A stretch of DNA of 14,786 bases, taken from assembly GCA_041547565.1 (NCBI GenBank), contig JBFEUI010000069.1:1-14786 (forward strand), in the 5' to 3' direction. Below the pieces are notes generated by a model. The model was not told the origin of the DNA and did no database searches. It saw nothing but the letters and a program-made list of their open reading frames with translations. A program made the translations under genes and the position numbers. Source of the DNA: JBFEUI01 sp041547565 (GTDB lineage Bacteria > Pseudomonadota > Gammaproteobacteria > Thiohalomonadales > Thiohalomonadaceae). Numbering within the stretch: position 1 is the stretch's first letter; every line of letters starts with the position of its first letter. Of this stretch, positions 6,141-13,280 are shown piece by piece.

Positions 6141-8042
6141 TCACCAGTCCAATGCGCTCATGTGAGGCATCTTTTTCCGTTGGTGTTTCTCCATTGTCAC
6201 CAGCACGCTGTCGAGCGCATGAACGGCCTCCACGATAAACGGCCCCTTGTTCAGCATCACACACTCGGCACGTTCCCCGACCGCCGCATCGGTAAACTCG
6301 GCGCGTGAGCGAACCCCTCTTTTTGCCATACTCTCCAGCACCTGTGTCGCCCACACCACCGGCACATGCGCCGCTTCGCACAGCCACAGAATCTCCTCCT
6401 GTATCTCGGCAAGGCGAACGCTGCCCAGTTCCACTGATAGATCACCGCGCGCTATCATCACGCCGAACAGGCGCCGGCCAATGGCGCTGAGAATCAGTTC
6501 GGGCAGGTTATTCACCGCCCGCTCCGTCTCAATCTTGGCGACAATGGGCAATTCCCCCGCCTTGCGTTTTTTCAACTCCTTCGCCAGTAACTCGATATCA
6601 TCCCGGGTCTCTACAAAGGAGTAGCCGACCATGTCGGCATTGCGGCAGATAAAATCAAGGTCTGCATAATCCTTCTCACTCAGGGCGGGTAAAGAATAAC
6701 GGGTATTCGGGCAATTGATGCCCTTGTCGCCACGTATACGCACGCCAGCCGGATCGGCATGTATGACACGCAGCAGTGCCCCGGCTTCACTGATGGCCTC
6801 GACTTGCAGACCGATTTTTCCATCGTCCAGCCACACCGGATCACCAACGGCAAGGTCATCAATAATCGCCGGTACGCTACACCCAATCCGCGCCGGTGCG
6901 AGTAGCCGTCCCTCATGGTCATAGCGTGCCGGCATACCGGGAAGGGTGTTCCGGCTCAGCAACAAGGGTTCGCCGGGATAGAGTCGTATGGCAAGCGGTT
7001 GTCCTGGAAAGGCCCCCAGCGAAAACTCCCCCTGGAACTGGTAGCCGCCATCCGCTTCGGCTCGATGCCAGCTGATTGTTGTGCCCGCCACCAGGTAGCT
7101 GCTCTGATGGCACTGCGCCAACCAGTAACCGTTCTCATCCTTTTTATCTATGGCAATTGAGCGGTCCTTGCCTCGGCCATCTGTAAAATCGAGGCGATCA
7201 CCGGTGGCAAGCTTCCCATGCAGTGTCGTTGGCAGCGCAAAACCGGGGGCGTTATTTTCACCCTCCTCCAGCACATCCTTGCTGCTTTCATCGTAGAGCA
7301 GCAAGGAGGCTGACGAGATGATGCGGCCATAGTCATCCCTTTTGACCTTAAGGTGATGCACAGGCGCGCCCAACTGCACTTCGGTGGTCCGTATCTTATG
7401 GCCTGCCAGATCCATCAACACACGACAGTGACGGCCGCTTTTCTCCTCTGCACGACGTACATTTTCGATGATGCCACTCCATACCGACACATCGTCATGC
7501 GCACAGTTGATTCGTGCACAGTCCATCCCCTGTTTCATCAGCGACCTGACCAGTTTCATATCGTGTGCCGCTTCGGCCGGCATGGTGACCATAATACGCG
7601 TGCATCGTTTATCGGGGGGCTTGCCGAAGAGCTGGTCGGTATGTTTTTCCAGAATTTGGGGCCCCTCTGAAAAATCCGTTACCGGGCAACTCTGCTTTTT
7701 TCCCGGGGTTCTGGCCGGAATCATCTGGGCCAGCAGATCAAGCACTCTGTCAATTGTCGCGATAATGTGGGATTCACCGTGGGCGAGTGAAGACAGGCCA
7801 AGCTGGGCCAGCTGGTGCTGGAGCGGGCGAATATCCTGCTGGCGAAATGCCAGATAGGCGGCAAGATTGCATGCGCTTTTGCTGTAGCGCCCTTTGCGGT
7901 AGCAGGATTTGTATTGTGCAAGCCGCTCCTTGGCGCCCTTTACAATCTGACTGCGCATATCGAGCAATTCCGCATGCAGCGCCTTGAGCTGCCGTTTGAG
8001 CGATTTCTCCATATCAAAGAACCATGCCAGACCAGAAAACAA
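6141..8042 (-). CDS. Atypical pyruvate kinase homologue with extended N-terminus and enlarged B region, lacking the C domain
   Basis: Homologue of pyruvate kinase (phosphoenolpyruvate + ADP to pyruvate + ATP), 633 residues against a usual 470-500. Residues 1-130 are a helical, Lys/Arg-rich extension (LGLSSLAHGESHIIATIDRVL). The catalytic barrel follows: ARINCAHD at about 176-183, LMDLAGHKIRT at 209-219, AKIETE at 502-507, MIARGDLSVE at 529-538 and WATQVLESM at 564-572. The equivalents of the catalytic Lys (K503), the metal-binding Glu and Asp (E505, D534) and Thr (T566) are kept. The B region (about 220-455) is roughly twice normal size and appears to hold two related modules. The protein stops soon after the barrel, so the allosteric C domain is missing. 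K+-site positions are altered (see findings). The start at 8042 is TTG with GGGG a few bases upstream; an ATG at 8012 (MEKSLKRQ, 623 residues) is equally plausible. It may be a true kinase with changed control or a related phosphotransferase. Confidence 0.85.
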   Translation of the reverse strand: MFSGLAWFFDMEKSLKRQLKALHAELLDMRSQIVKGAKERLAQYKSCYRKGRYSKSACNLAAYLAFRQQDIRPLQHQLAQLGLSSLAHGESHIIATIDRVLDLLAQMIPARTPGKKQSCPVTDFSEGPQILEKHTDQLFGKPPDKRCTRIMVTMPAEAAHDMKLVRSLMKQGMDCARINCAHDDVSVWSGIIENVRRAEEKSGRHCRVLMDLAGHKIRTTEVQLGAPVHHLKVKRDDYGRIISSASLLLYDESSKDVLEEGENNAPGFALPTTLHGKLATGDRLDFTDGRGKDRSIAIDKKDENGYWLAQCHQSSYLVAGTTISWHRAEADGGYQFQGEFSLGAFPGQPLAIRLYPGEPLLLSRNTLPGMPARYDHEGRLLAPARIGCSVPAIIDDLAVGDPVWLDDGKIGLQVEAISEAGALLRVIHADPAGVRIRGDKGINCPNTRYSLPALSEKDYADLDFICRNADMVGYSFVETRDDIELLAKELKKRKAGELPIVAKIETERAVNNLPELILSAIGRRLFGVMIARGDLSVELGSVRLAEIQEEILWLCEAAHVPVVWATQVLESMAKRGVRSRAEFTDAAVGERAECVMLNKGPFIVEAVHALDSVLVTMEKHQRKKMPHMSALDW

Positions 8043-8108
8043 CAGACCCCGTACACTTCAATCTTAGTTCAACCCGCACCACATCACTCACAAATATGAC
8101 TATGCTAA

Positions 8109-8114
8109 ATTATA
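8109..8114 (-). promoter_or_regulatory. TATAAT -10 element upstream of the kinase gene
   Basis: The minus strand reads a perfect TATAAT in the 75-105-base divergent gap, about 67 bases before the TTG start at 8042. No convincing -35 hexamer lies 16-18 bases upstream (ACAGTA at 17). It could be a weak or activator-dependent sigma-70 promoter, or a chance AT-rich match. Confidence 0.3.
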
Positions 8115-8147
8115 GGCATGGATACACAAGGTACTGTGGAGACGACG

Positions 8148-8369
8148 ATGGCAAACCACCACTGGGAAGTTGCGAGCAGGCTCGTGTTGGCTTTTAAGGA
8201 GGAACTCGACAGTGACGCCCGGGACAGTATTAGCGAGGCGCAATACAATGAGCTGGCACAAATGATCAGCGATGCAATCGCCGAAGAGGTAAGTGGTGCC
8301 GCCGACCAGGTCGAGGAACTCGCCAACAGGCTGCGCTCACTGGCGCAGAAGCGTGAGATCGGGCTGTGA
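8148..8369 (+). CDS. Small acidic helical protein of unknown function
   Basis: Predicted protein of 73 residues with no family I recognise. It begins MANHHWEVASRLVLAFKEEL and is rich in Glu, Asp and Ala with heptad-like leucine and valine spacing, so it is probably almost wholly helical, perhaps a dimer or a coiled coil. No signal peptide, membrane segment or cysteine pair is visible. An in-frame ATG at 8118 would add ten residues. I prefer 8148 because GGAG lies six bases before it, whereas the 8118 ATG has no ribosome binding site and sits right next to the AT-rich promoter-like patch at 8101-8114. It is divergent from the kinase gene and its stop is 16 bases from the end of the convergent ligase gene. 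It is likely real but function is unknown. Confidence 0.65.
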   Translation: MANHHWEVASRLVLAFKEELDSDARDSISEAQYNELAQMISDAIAEEVSGAADQVEELANRLRSLAQKREIGL

Positions 8370-8385
8370 CGGCCGCCGCCTCCTG

Positions 8386-10092
8386 CTACGTATCGCCTTT
8401 CATCTTCTCCAGGCTCAGCTCCCGCATGCGGAATTTCTGCAGCTTGCCGGTAACGGTCATCGGAAACTCCTCGACGAACCAGATCAGCTTCGGCACCTTG
8501 AAATGGGCCAGCCTTGCCCGACAATAGTCGCGCATCTCCTCGACCGTGGCCAACTCGCCCTGGTGTAACTGGACCCAGGCCATCACCTCTTCGCCGTAGT
8601 AGTCATCCGGTATGCCGAATACCGCCACCTCGGACACTTTTGGATGGGCAAACAGGGTGTCTTCGATCTCGCGCGGATAGATATTCTCCCCTCCCCGGAT
8701 AATCATCTCCTTGCGCCGTCCCGTTATCTTCACATAGCCGTCGGCATCCATGGTGCCGAGATCACCGGAAAACAGCCAGCCGTGCCCGTCCACCGCTTTG
8801 GCGGTCGCCTGTGCATCACCGTAGTAACCCTGCATGATGTGATAGCCCCTGAAGCAGATCTCGCCAATCTCCCCCAGCGGTACTGTCGCGCCGCTGTCCG
8901 TATCGACAACTTTCACCTCCTGGTGCGGCAGGTTACAGCCCACGGTCTCGGTACGCCGTTCGAAACTGTCCTCCCTGTCGGTCAAATGCGTCAGTGGTGA
9001 GGCCTCGGTCTCGCCATAGCCGATCAGTATCTCGCTGCAGTGCAGATCCTCAATCACGCGGCGCATCAATGCCGGGGGACAGGGTGCCCCGGCCATGATG
9101 CCCGTGCGCAGGCTGCTGAGGTCATAGTCGTCGAAGCGCGGATGCTCCAGTTCGGCGATAAACATCGTCGGCACACCGTGCACCGCCGTACAACGCTCGC
9201 TGTCGATGGCCTGTAGTACCGCGTGGGCGTCAAAATGCTCGCTCGGCAGTACCAAGCAGGCACCGACGGACAGGCACAACAGATTGGCCAGCACCATGCC
9301 GAAGCAGTGATAAAAGGGCACCGGCACACACAGCCTGTCCTGAGCCGTAAAATGCATCGCCTGGGCCGAGAACCAGGCGTTATTCAGGATATTGTGATGG
9401 GTCAGCACCACGGCCTTGGGGAATCCGGTGGTGCCTGAGGTGTACTGGATATTGATCGGGTCATCGCGGTCCAGCCTGGCGCAGGACTCATCAAGCACCT
9501 CGGCAGAAACCGTCTTCGCCGCCTGCAGCAGTTCCTGCCAGGTCATAAAACCGCTGGCCGGGCGAGGGGTTTCGCTTGCTGCGGCCGGGTCGAAAATCAC
9601 CACGCGCCGCAGATGAGGAAAGGCCTCGCTGCTGAACTGCTCCGGCGTCTGCTGCGCCAGCTGCGGCAGCAGTTCCAGCAGCATCGCCACGTAATCACTG
9701 GAGCGAAACGCCGGAATGACAACCATCCCCTGCAGTTCCGAGCGCTGCATCGCATAGCTGAGTTCCTTCAGACGGTAGGCCGGATTGATATTGACCAGCA
9801 CCACACCAATGCGGGCCGTCGCCATCTGCAACAACAGCCACTCGATATTATTGGTCGACCAGACACCGAGACGATCCCCCTTGCCAAAGCCTGTCGCCAA
9901 CAGGCCGCGTGCCACCTCATCGACGGCCAATGCCAATTCGCGGTAGCTCAGGCGCCGCCCCTGGTGCAGACTGACCACAGCCTCCTGTTCGGGAAAATCT
10001 TCTACTATTTGTGAGAAGTGCTCCGGGATGGTGCTGCCGCGCAGCGCCACCTGTCCGCCGCGATGGAAATAACTTTTCGGGTAGCCTCTCAT
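8386..10092 (-). CDS. AMP-forming fatty/acyl-CoA ligase
   Basis: ANL-superfamily ligase of 568 residues that activates a carboxylic acid with ATP to an acyl-adenylate and then to acyl-CoA. Motifs in order: P-loop YTSGTTGFPK at 217-226, PVPFYHCFG near 257-265, GYGETEAS at 358-365, SGDLG with Asp444, the hinge region ITGRRKEMIIRGGENIYP at about 456-473, and the catalytic Lys550 in MTVTGKLQKFRMRE. Length and motifs fit the medium/long-chain fatty-acyl-CoA synthetase group better than acetyl-CoA synthetase, but chain length cannot be read from sequence. The ATG at 10092 starts only 11 bases after the beta-subunit stop of the oxidoreductase, with no strong ribosome binding site, so it is the last gene of that operon. 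It may activate the acid released from, or related to, the same 2-oxoacid pathway. Confidence 0.9.
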   Translation of the reverse strand: MRGYPKSYFHRGGQVALRGSTIPEHFSQIVEDFPEQEAVVSLHQGRRLSYRELALAVDEVARGLLATGFGKGDRLGVWSTNNIEWLLLQMATARIGVVLVNINPAYRLKELSYAMQRSELQGMVVIPAFRSSDYVAMLLELLPQLAQQTPEQFSSEAFPHLRRVVIFDPAAASETPRPASGFMTWQELLQAAKTVSAEVLDESCARLDRDDPINIQYTSGTTGFPKAVVLTHHNILNNAWFSAQAMHFTAQDRLCVPVPFYHCFGMVLANLLCLSVGACLVLPSEHFDAHAVLQAIDSERCTAVHGVPTMFIAELEHPRFDDYDLSSLRTGIMAGAPCPPALMRRVIEDLHCSEILIGYGETEASPLTHLTDREDSFERRTETVGCNLPHQEVKVVDTDSGATVPLGEIGEICFRGYHIMQGYYGDAQATAKAVDGHGWLFSGDLGTMDADGYVKITGRRKEMIIRGGENIYPREIEDTLFAHPKVSEVAVFGIPDDYYGEEVMAWVQLHQGELATVEEMRDYCRARLAHFKVPKLIWFVEEFPMTVTGKLQKFRMRELSLEKMKGDT

Positions 10093-10103
10093 AACACAAA
10101 CAC

Positions 10104-11036
10104 TCAGCTCTGCTGCTTCTCTACACTTTCCCAGTACCTGTCCACCCTGGCCTGGATCTGCGCAATCAGCGCTGCATTGTAGTGCGGCTCAAACAGGTGC
10201 CGGTAGCGTCCCTGCAGCTTGAGATACTCTTCCACCGGTGTACGCTGTCGCGGGATCTTGGTGTGTACCACCCTGCCGTCGCAATACTCCTTTAACGGCC
10301 AGATACCGGTTTTCACCGCCAGTCGGCCCACATTCACGGTCTCCTGCGGATCATAGTCCCAGCCGGTGGGACAGGGGGACAGCGCGATTATCAGCCTTGG
10401 CCCCTTGGTGTTTTTGGCCTTTTCGATCTTTTTTGCCAGATCGAGCGGTTCGGCCCCGATTACGGTTGCCACATAGGCAGGCCTGTGGGCCACCCAGATG
10501 TCGAACAGGCTCTTTTTGTATCCGGCAAAGCCCGCACCGCCCATACTCGTGGCAGTCTTTGCCGCATGGGGTGTCGCACCGGAATACTGCTGTCCGGTGT
10601 TGCCGTAGCCCTCGTTGTCATAGCAGAAATAGATAAAGTCCAGATCACGCTCCATCGCGCCGGATGTGGCGGAGAGGCCCATGCCGTAGGCTGAACCGTC
10701 TCCGGTCAGGACCACCACCTGCAGGTCATCCTCCTTGCCGATGCGCTGCTGCGCCAGCAGTACATCAAGCGCATCACGTATGCCTTGCGCACCAGCCGGG
10801 GCCGATGCCATGGCCGTATAGAGCCAGGAGCCGCGAAACGGGGTAAAAGGGTAGACCGACAGCAGGGTCATGCAACCGGCGGCATTGACGAATACCGTCT
10901 TCTCACCCAGGATGTCGTAGGCCTCGTGCAGTGCCTCCAGCCCGCCGCAACCGGCGCACATCGGTGTCCCCGTCCCCAGCAGATGGCTAGACGGCAGGTC
11001 CCTGATGCGGCGGATGATCGTCTCTTTGCTACTCAT
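10104..11036 (-). CDS. porB: 2-oxoacid (pyruvate-type):ferredoxin oxidoreductase, beta subunit (TPP and [4Fe-4S])
   Basis: Thiamine-diphosphate-binding subunit of 310 residues. It catalyses decarboxylation of a 2-oxoacid with alpha and passes electrons through an iron-sulfur cluster. The four expected cluster ligands are present: Cys27 and Cys30 (PMCAGCGG), Cys55 (NAAGCMTL) and Cys222 (SPCPTGW). The TPP/Mg site is GDGSAYGMG at 112-120 with NEGYGNTG from 141. The frame is open further upstream to 11324, but the true start is the ATG at 11036. It has GGGAGG just ahead, matches the family N-terminus, and overlaps the alpha stop by eight bases, which implies translational coupling. By sequence it is of the pyruvate/2-ketoisovalerate class; pyruvate is the likeliest substrate but is not proven. 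Confidence 0.93.
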   Translation of the reverse strand: MSSKETIIRRIRDLPSSHLLGTGTPMCAGCGGLEALHEAYDILGEKTVFVNAAGCMTLLSVYPFTPFRGSWLYTAMASAPAGAQGIRDALDVLLAQQRIGKEDDLQVVVLTGDGSAYGMGLSATSGAMERDLDFIYFCYDNEGYGNTGQQYSGATPHAAKTATSMGGAGFAGYKKSLFDIWVAHRPAYVATVIGAEPLDLAKKIEKAKNTKGPRLIIALSPCPTGWDYDPQETVNVGRLAVKTGIWPLKEYCDGRVVHTKIPRQRTPVEEYLKLQGRYRHLFEPHYNAALIAQIQARVDRYWESVEKQQS

Positions 11037-12279
11037 GTCCGCCTCCCAGCTCTCCTCTTTCCACCTGTGCGATGGCCTGCAGCTTGCGCAGTTCCCGCAA
11101 CTCGGTTTGCGTATACAGCAGTCTTGGAGGGGGAGTAGTGCCCTTCTGCGCCGACTGACGCAGGGTTTTGGCAATTTCGAAAAACTCCTCCGTACGGATA
11201 TCACGACCGCCCAGACCGCCGATAAAGCTTGCCACGATGGGGGGGGCATCAGGCTGGCCGTAAAGGGCCGAACACAGCTCACCATGCAACACGCCCCCCA
11301 TGCCCATTGAAATATTCTGGTCAATCACCGCAACGGCACGCTTGCCTGCCAACAGTTGATGCAGCTGCTCGCGCGGCAGAGGCCGGACGATACGCGGCCT
11401 GACCAACCCCACCGACCAGCCGGCCTCGCGCAGCCGGTCTACCGCCTCCCTTGCCTTGGTGGCAAAGGAGCCCATCATGACAAACACGTACTCGGCATCT
11501 TCACTGAAGTAGCCCTCCACCGGTGCATAATGACGCCCAAACTGCTGGTGAAATACCCGTGCGACCTCCTCGTGGACAGCCAAGGCGCCCTGTGCCGCCA
11601 GGTGGGTTTCATAACGAAAATAGGAATAGGGTCCGCCGCCCAGCACTGCCACGGCCTGGCTTTCAGGGGCAGTGGCCCGGAAGCGGACATTCTCCGGATC
11701 GTATTTACCGACAAAGTTGGCAGCCGTCTCGGCATCGGGGATCAACACCGGCTCACGGGTGAAGGAGAGATAGAAACCGTCGAGATTGACAATCACCGGC
11801 AGCCGTACCCGCTTGTCCTCGACAAGCCGATAGCCCATCAACACGCTATCGAGGACCTCCTGGCAGGTGGCGCAGTGAATCTGCAGAAAACCGCTGTCTC
11901 GTGCGGCAAGGATATCGTTGTGGTCAGGCTCGAGGGTGATCGGCGAGGCCAGGCCACGCGAAACATTCACCAGCACAAAGGGGGCACGCCAACCCGACAC
12001 CGTGTAGATCATCTCCATGGCATAGAGCAGCCCCTGGCTGGAGGTTGCGCTGAATACACGCACGCCGGTTGCCGCCGCGGCACCTGCAGCGGTAATCATT
12101 GAATGCTCAGACTCCAGCGTCACCAGACGCCCGGGCATCTCACCCCGGTCGATCCAGCCGGCGAGCGACTCAATGATCTCGGTCTGTGGGGTGATGGGGA
12201 AGGCCGGTATATAGTCCACAGCGGCCAACCTGGCGCCCCAGGCCGCCGCACCGTTGCCGGTCAACAACGCACGTCTCAT
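11029..12279 (-). CDS. porA: 2-oxoacid (pyruvate-type):ferredoxin oxidoreductase, alpha subunit
   Basis: Alpha subunit of 416 residues, completing the active site with beta. The conserved N-terminal segment FPITPQTEIIESL is at 27-39, LESEHS near 55-60 and SATSSQGL at 77-84, all typical of the family. A later VFVMMGSFATKAREAVDRLREAGW segment and RPRIVRPLP belong to the conserved domain II region. The frame extends upstream to 12378, but the start is the ATG at 12279. The family N-terminus begins there (MRRALLTGNGAAA), a G-rich ribosome binding site precedes it, and the ATG overlaps the stop of the gamma-delta gene as ATGA. Stoichiometric co-translation with both neighbours is likely. Pyruvate versus a branched-chain oxoacid cannot be settled from sequence. 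Confidence 0.93.
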   Translation of the reverse strand: MRRALLTGNGAAAWGARLAAVDYIPAFPITPQTEIIESLAGWIDRGEMPGRLVTLESEHSMITAAGAAAATGVRVFSATSSQGLLYAMEMIYTVSGWRAPFVLVNVSRGLASPITLEPDHNDILAARDSGFLQIHCATCQEVLDSVLMGYRLVEDKRVRLPVIVNLDGFYLSFTREPVLIPDAETAANFVGKYDPENVRFRATAPESQAVAVLGGGPYSYFRYETHLAAQGALAVHEEVARVFHQQFGRHYAPVEGYFSEDAEYVFVMMGSFATKAREAVDRLREAGWSVGLVRPRIVRPLPREQLHQLLAGKRAVAVIDQNISMGMGGVLHGELCSALYGQPDAPPIVASFIGGLGGRDIRTEEFFEIAKTLRQSAQKGTTPPPRLLYTQTELRELRKLQAIAQVERGELGGGHE

Positions 12280-13226
12280 CCCCCACCCTCCCCGGCCGTT
12301 TCCGCAGCAACTGACAGTTGCTGTGCCAGTCGCTCCGGTATTGCCTCGATTGCATGAGGCGGACACTGTGCCACACACACCATGCAGCCCTTGCAGTGGT
12401 CATAATCGATAACCGGTTGACCGTCGACGACATCTATCGCACCGTCGGGACAATAGCTGCTGCATAGCCACCAGCAACGGTTGCAGTGGCTGTAATCGAT
12501 AACCGGTCGCTGGGTACGCCACAATCCGGTTTTGACCTGTACGCTGGTGGCAGCCGCATGTATCGCCGGTGAGGAGATGCGTGCCTCGTCAAACGGCAGT
12601 TCTATCCAGTCCGGTGAACGATAGTTCTCTGCGGTGGTGCCAGTGCCCTCCTCAACTCGCCCCTTGTATGCCAGCATCTCATCGTAAGCTTGGCAGGCCC
12701 GTTCAAGGTTGCGTTCAATGACCTGTCCTCCCAGATGGCCGAGTTCACTCTTCAGCGCCTGCTCCAGTGCCTGCCGTGATATCACGCCGGTAAGCTGAGC
12801 CGCGGCACCGGCACAGACAGCGCCGATATAGGGTAGCTCTGCCCTGGCAACCGTCTTTTCGACAACCGGTAGCGTGAGGATGGTGTTTTTCAGGGCCAGC
12901 CTATGTTGCCATACCACCTCCCGCTCGGAGCTGTTGATAAGCAGCAGGGTACGGGGTTCTATACCCGTCAGCACACCTGCCGCCGGTATCGGGATCAGGG
13001 TATCGTCGGCAATGATAATCAGATCCGGGTTTTGAATGATGCCGCGCTCGTTGATCGCAGAGCTGCTCGCCCTCACGTAGGCAAAGATTGGGGCGCCGCG
13101 CCGCTCGGCACCATAGCGCGGTGCATCCTGCACCTCAAACCCCTCGATAAAGAAGGCCGACCCCAGGATGCGGCTGGCTGTTTTCATCCCCTGGCCGCCA
13201 CGCCCGTGAAAACGGATGCGGTACAC
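12276..13226 (-). CDS. porG: 2-oxoacid:ferredoxin oxidoreductase, fused gamma-delta subunit
   Basis: Fusion of 316 residues. The gamma part (about 1-185) opens with the family motif HGRGGQG (7-13) and RYGAERRGAP (37-46), and holds CoA-binding and structural functions. A linker of about 60 residues leads to a delta part with two ferredoxin-like cluster motifs. The second is canonical (Cys278, 281, 284, 288: C-x2-C-x2-C-x3-CP). The first is Cys248, 251, 255, 259, that is C-x2-C-x3-C-x3-CP, one residue longer than usual. The start is GTG at 13226 with a strong GGAGGTG ribosome binding site six bases upstream. It is first of the oxidoreductase operon, 54 bases after the stop of the GGDEF-EAL gene. 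I saw no clear promoter in that gap: TTGACC is present but no -10 follows. It donates electrons to ferredoxin in the cytoplasm. Confidence 0.9.
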   Translation of the reverse strand: MYRIRFHGRGGQGMKTASRILGSAFFIEGFEVQDAPRYGAERRGAPIFAYVRASSSAINERGIIQNPDLIIIADDTLIPIPAAGVLTGIEPRTLLLINSSEREVVWQHRLALKNTILTLPVVEKTVARAELPYIGAVCAGAAAQLTGVISRQALEQALKSELGHLGGQVIERNLERACQAYDEMLAYKGRVEEGTGTTAENYRSPDWIELPFDEARISSPAIHAAATSVQVKTGLWRTQRPVIDYSHCNRCWWLCSSYCPDGAIDVVDGQPVIDYDHCKGCMVCVAQCPPHAIEAIPERLAQQLSVAAETAGEGGG

Positions 13227-13230
13227 ACAA

Positions 13231-13239
13231 CACCTCCAC
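13231..13239 (-). promoter_or_regulatory. Strong ribosome binding site deciding the GTG start of the gamma-delta gene
   Basis: The minus strand reads AGTGGAGGT. GGAGG lies six bases before GTG at 13226, close to ideal spacing, and supports the GTG over any ATG further in. Just upstream is an imperfect GTAG-TTGCAG-CTAC palindrome at 13242-13255. Confidence 0.6.
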
Positions 13240-13280
13240 TAGTAGTTGCAGCTACACCACAAGCTTAGGTCAAAGCCGGT

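Noticed and set aside
8118..8147. Earlier ATG of the small acidic ORF
   Set aside because: No ribosome binding site and immediately beside an AT-rich promoter-like patch; the ATG at 8148 has GGAG six bases upstream.
11037..11324. Upstream extension of the beta subunit frame
   Set aside because: It lies wholly inside the alpha gene, has low-quality composition, and the ATG at 11036 has a strong ribosome binding site and the family N-terminus.
11356..12102. 248-residue plus-strand open frame opposite the alpha subunit
   Set aside because: Shadow of the alpha gene, which has full family motifs; the shadow has no recognisable motif.
12280..12378. Upstream extension of the alpha subunit frame
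   Set aside because: The extra 33 residues match no family N-terminus and overlap the cluster-binding part of the delta domain; ATGA coupling at 12279 fits much better.
13268..13273. TTGACC on the minus strand as a -35 box for the por operon
   Set aside because: No acceptable -10 hexamer lies 16-18 bases downstream, so I do not call a promoter.
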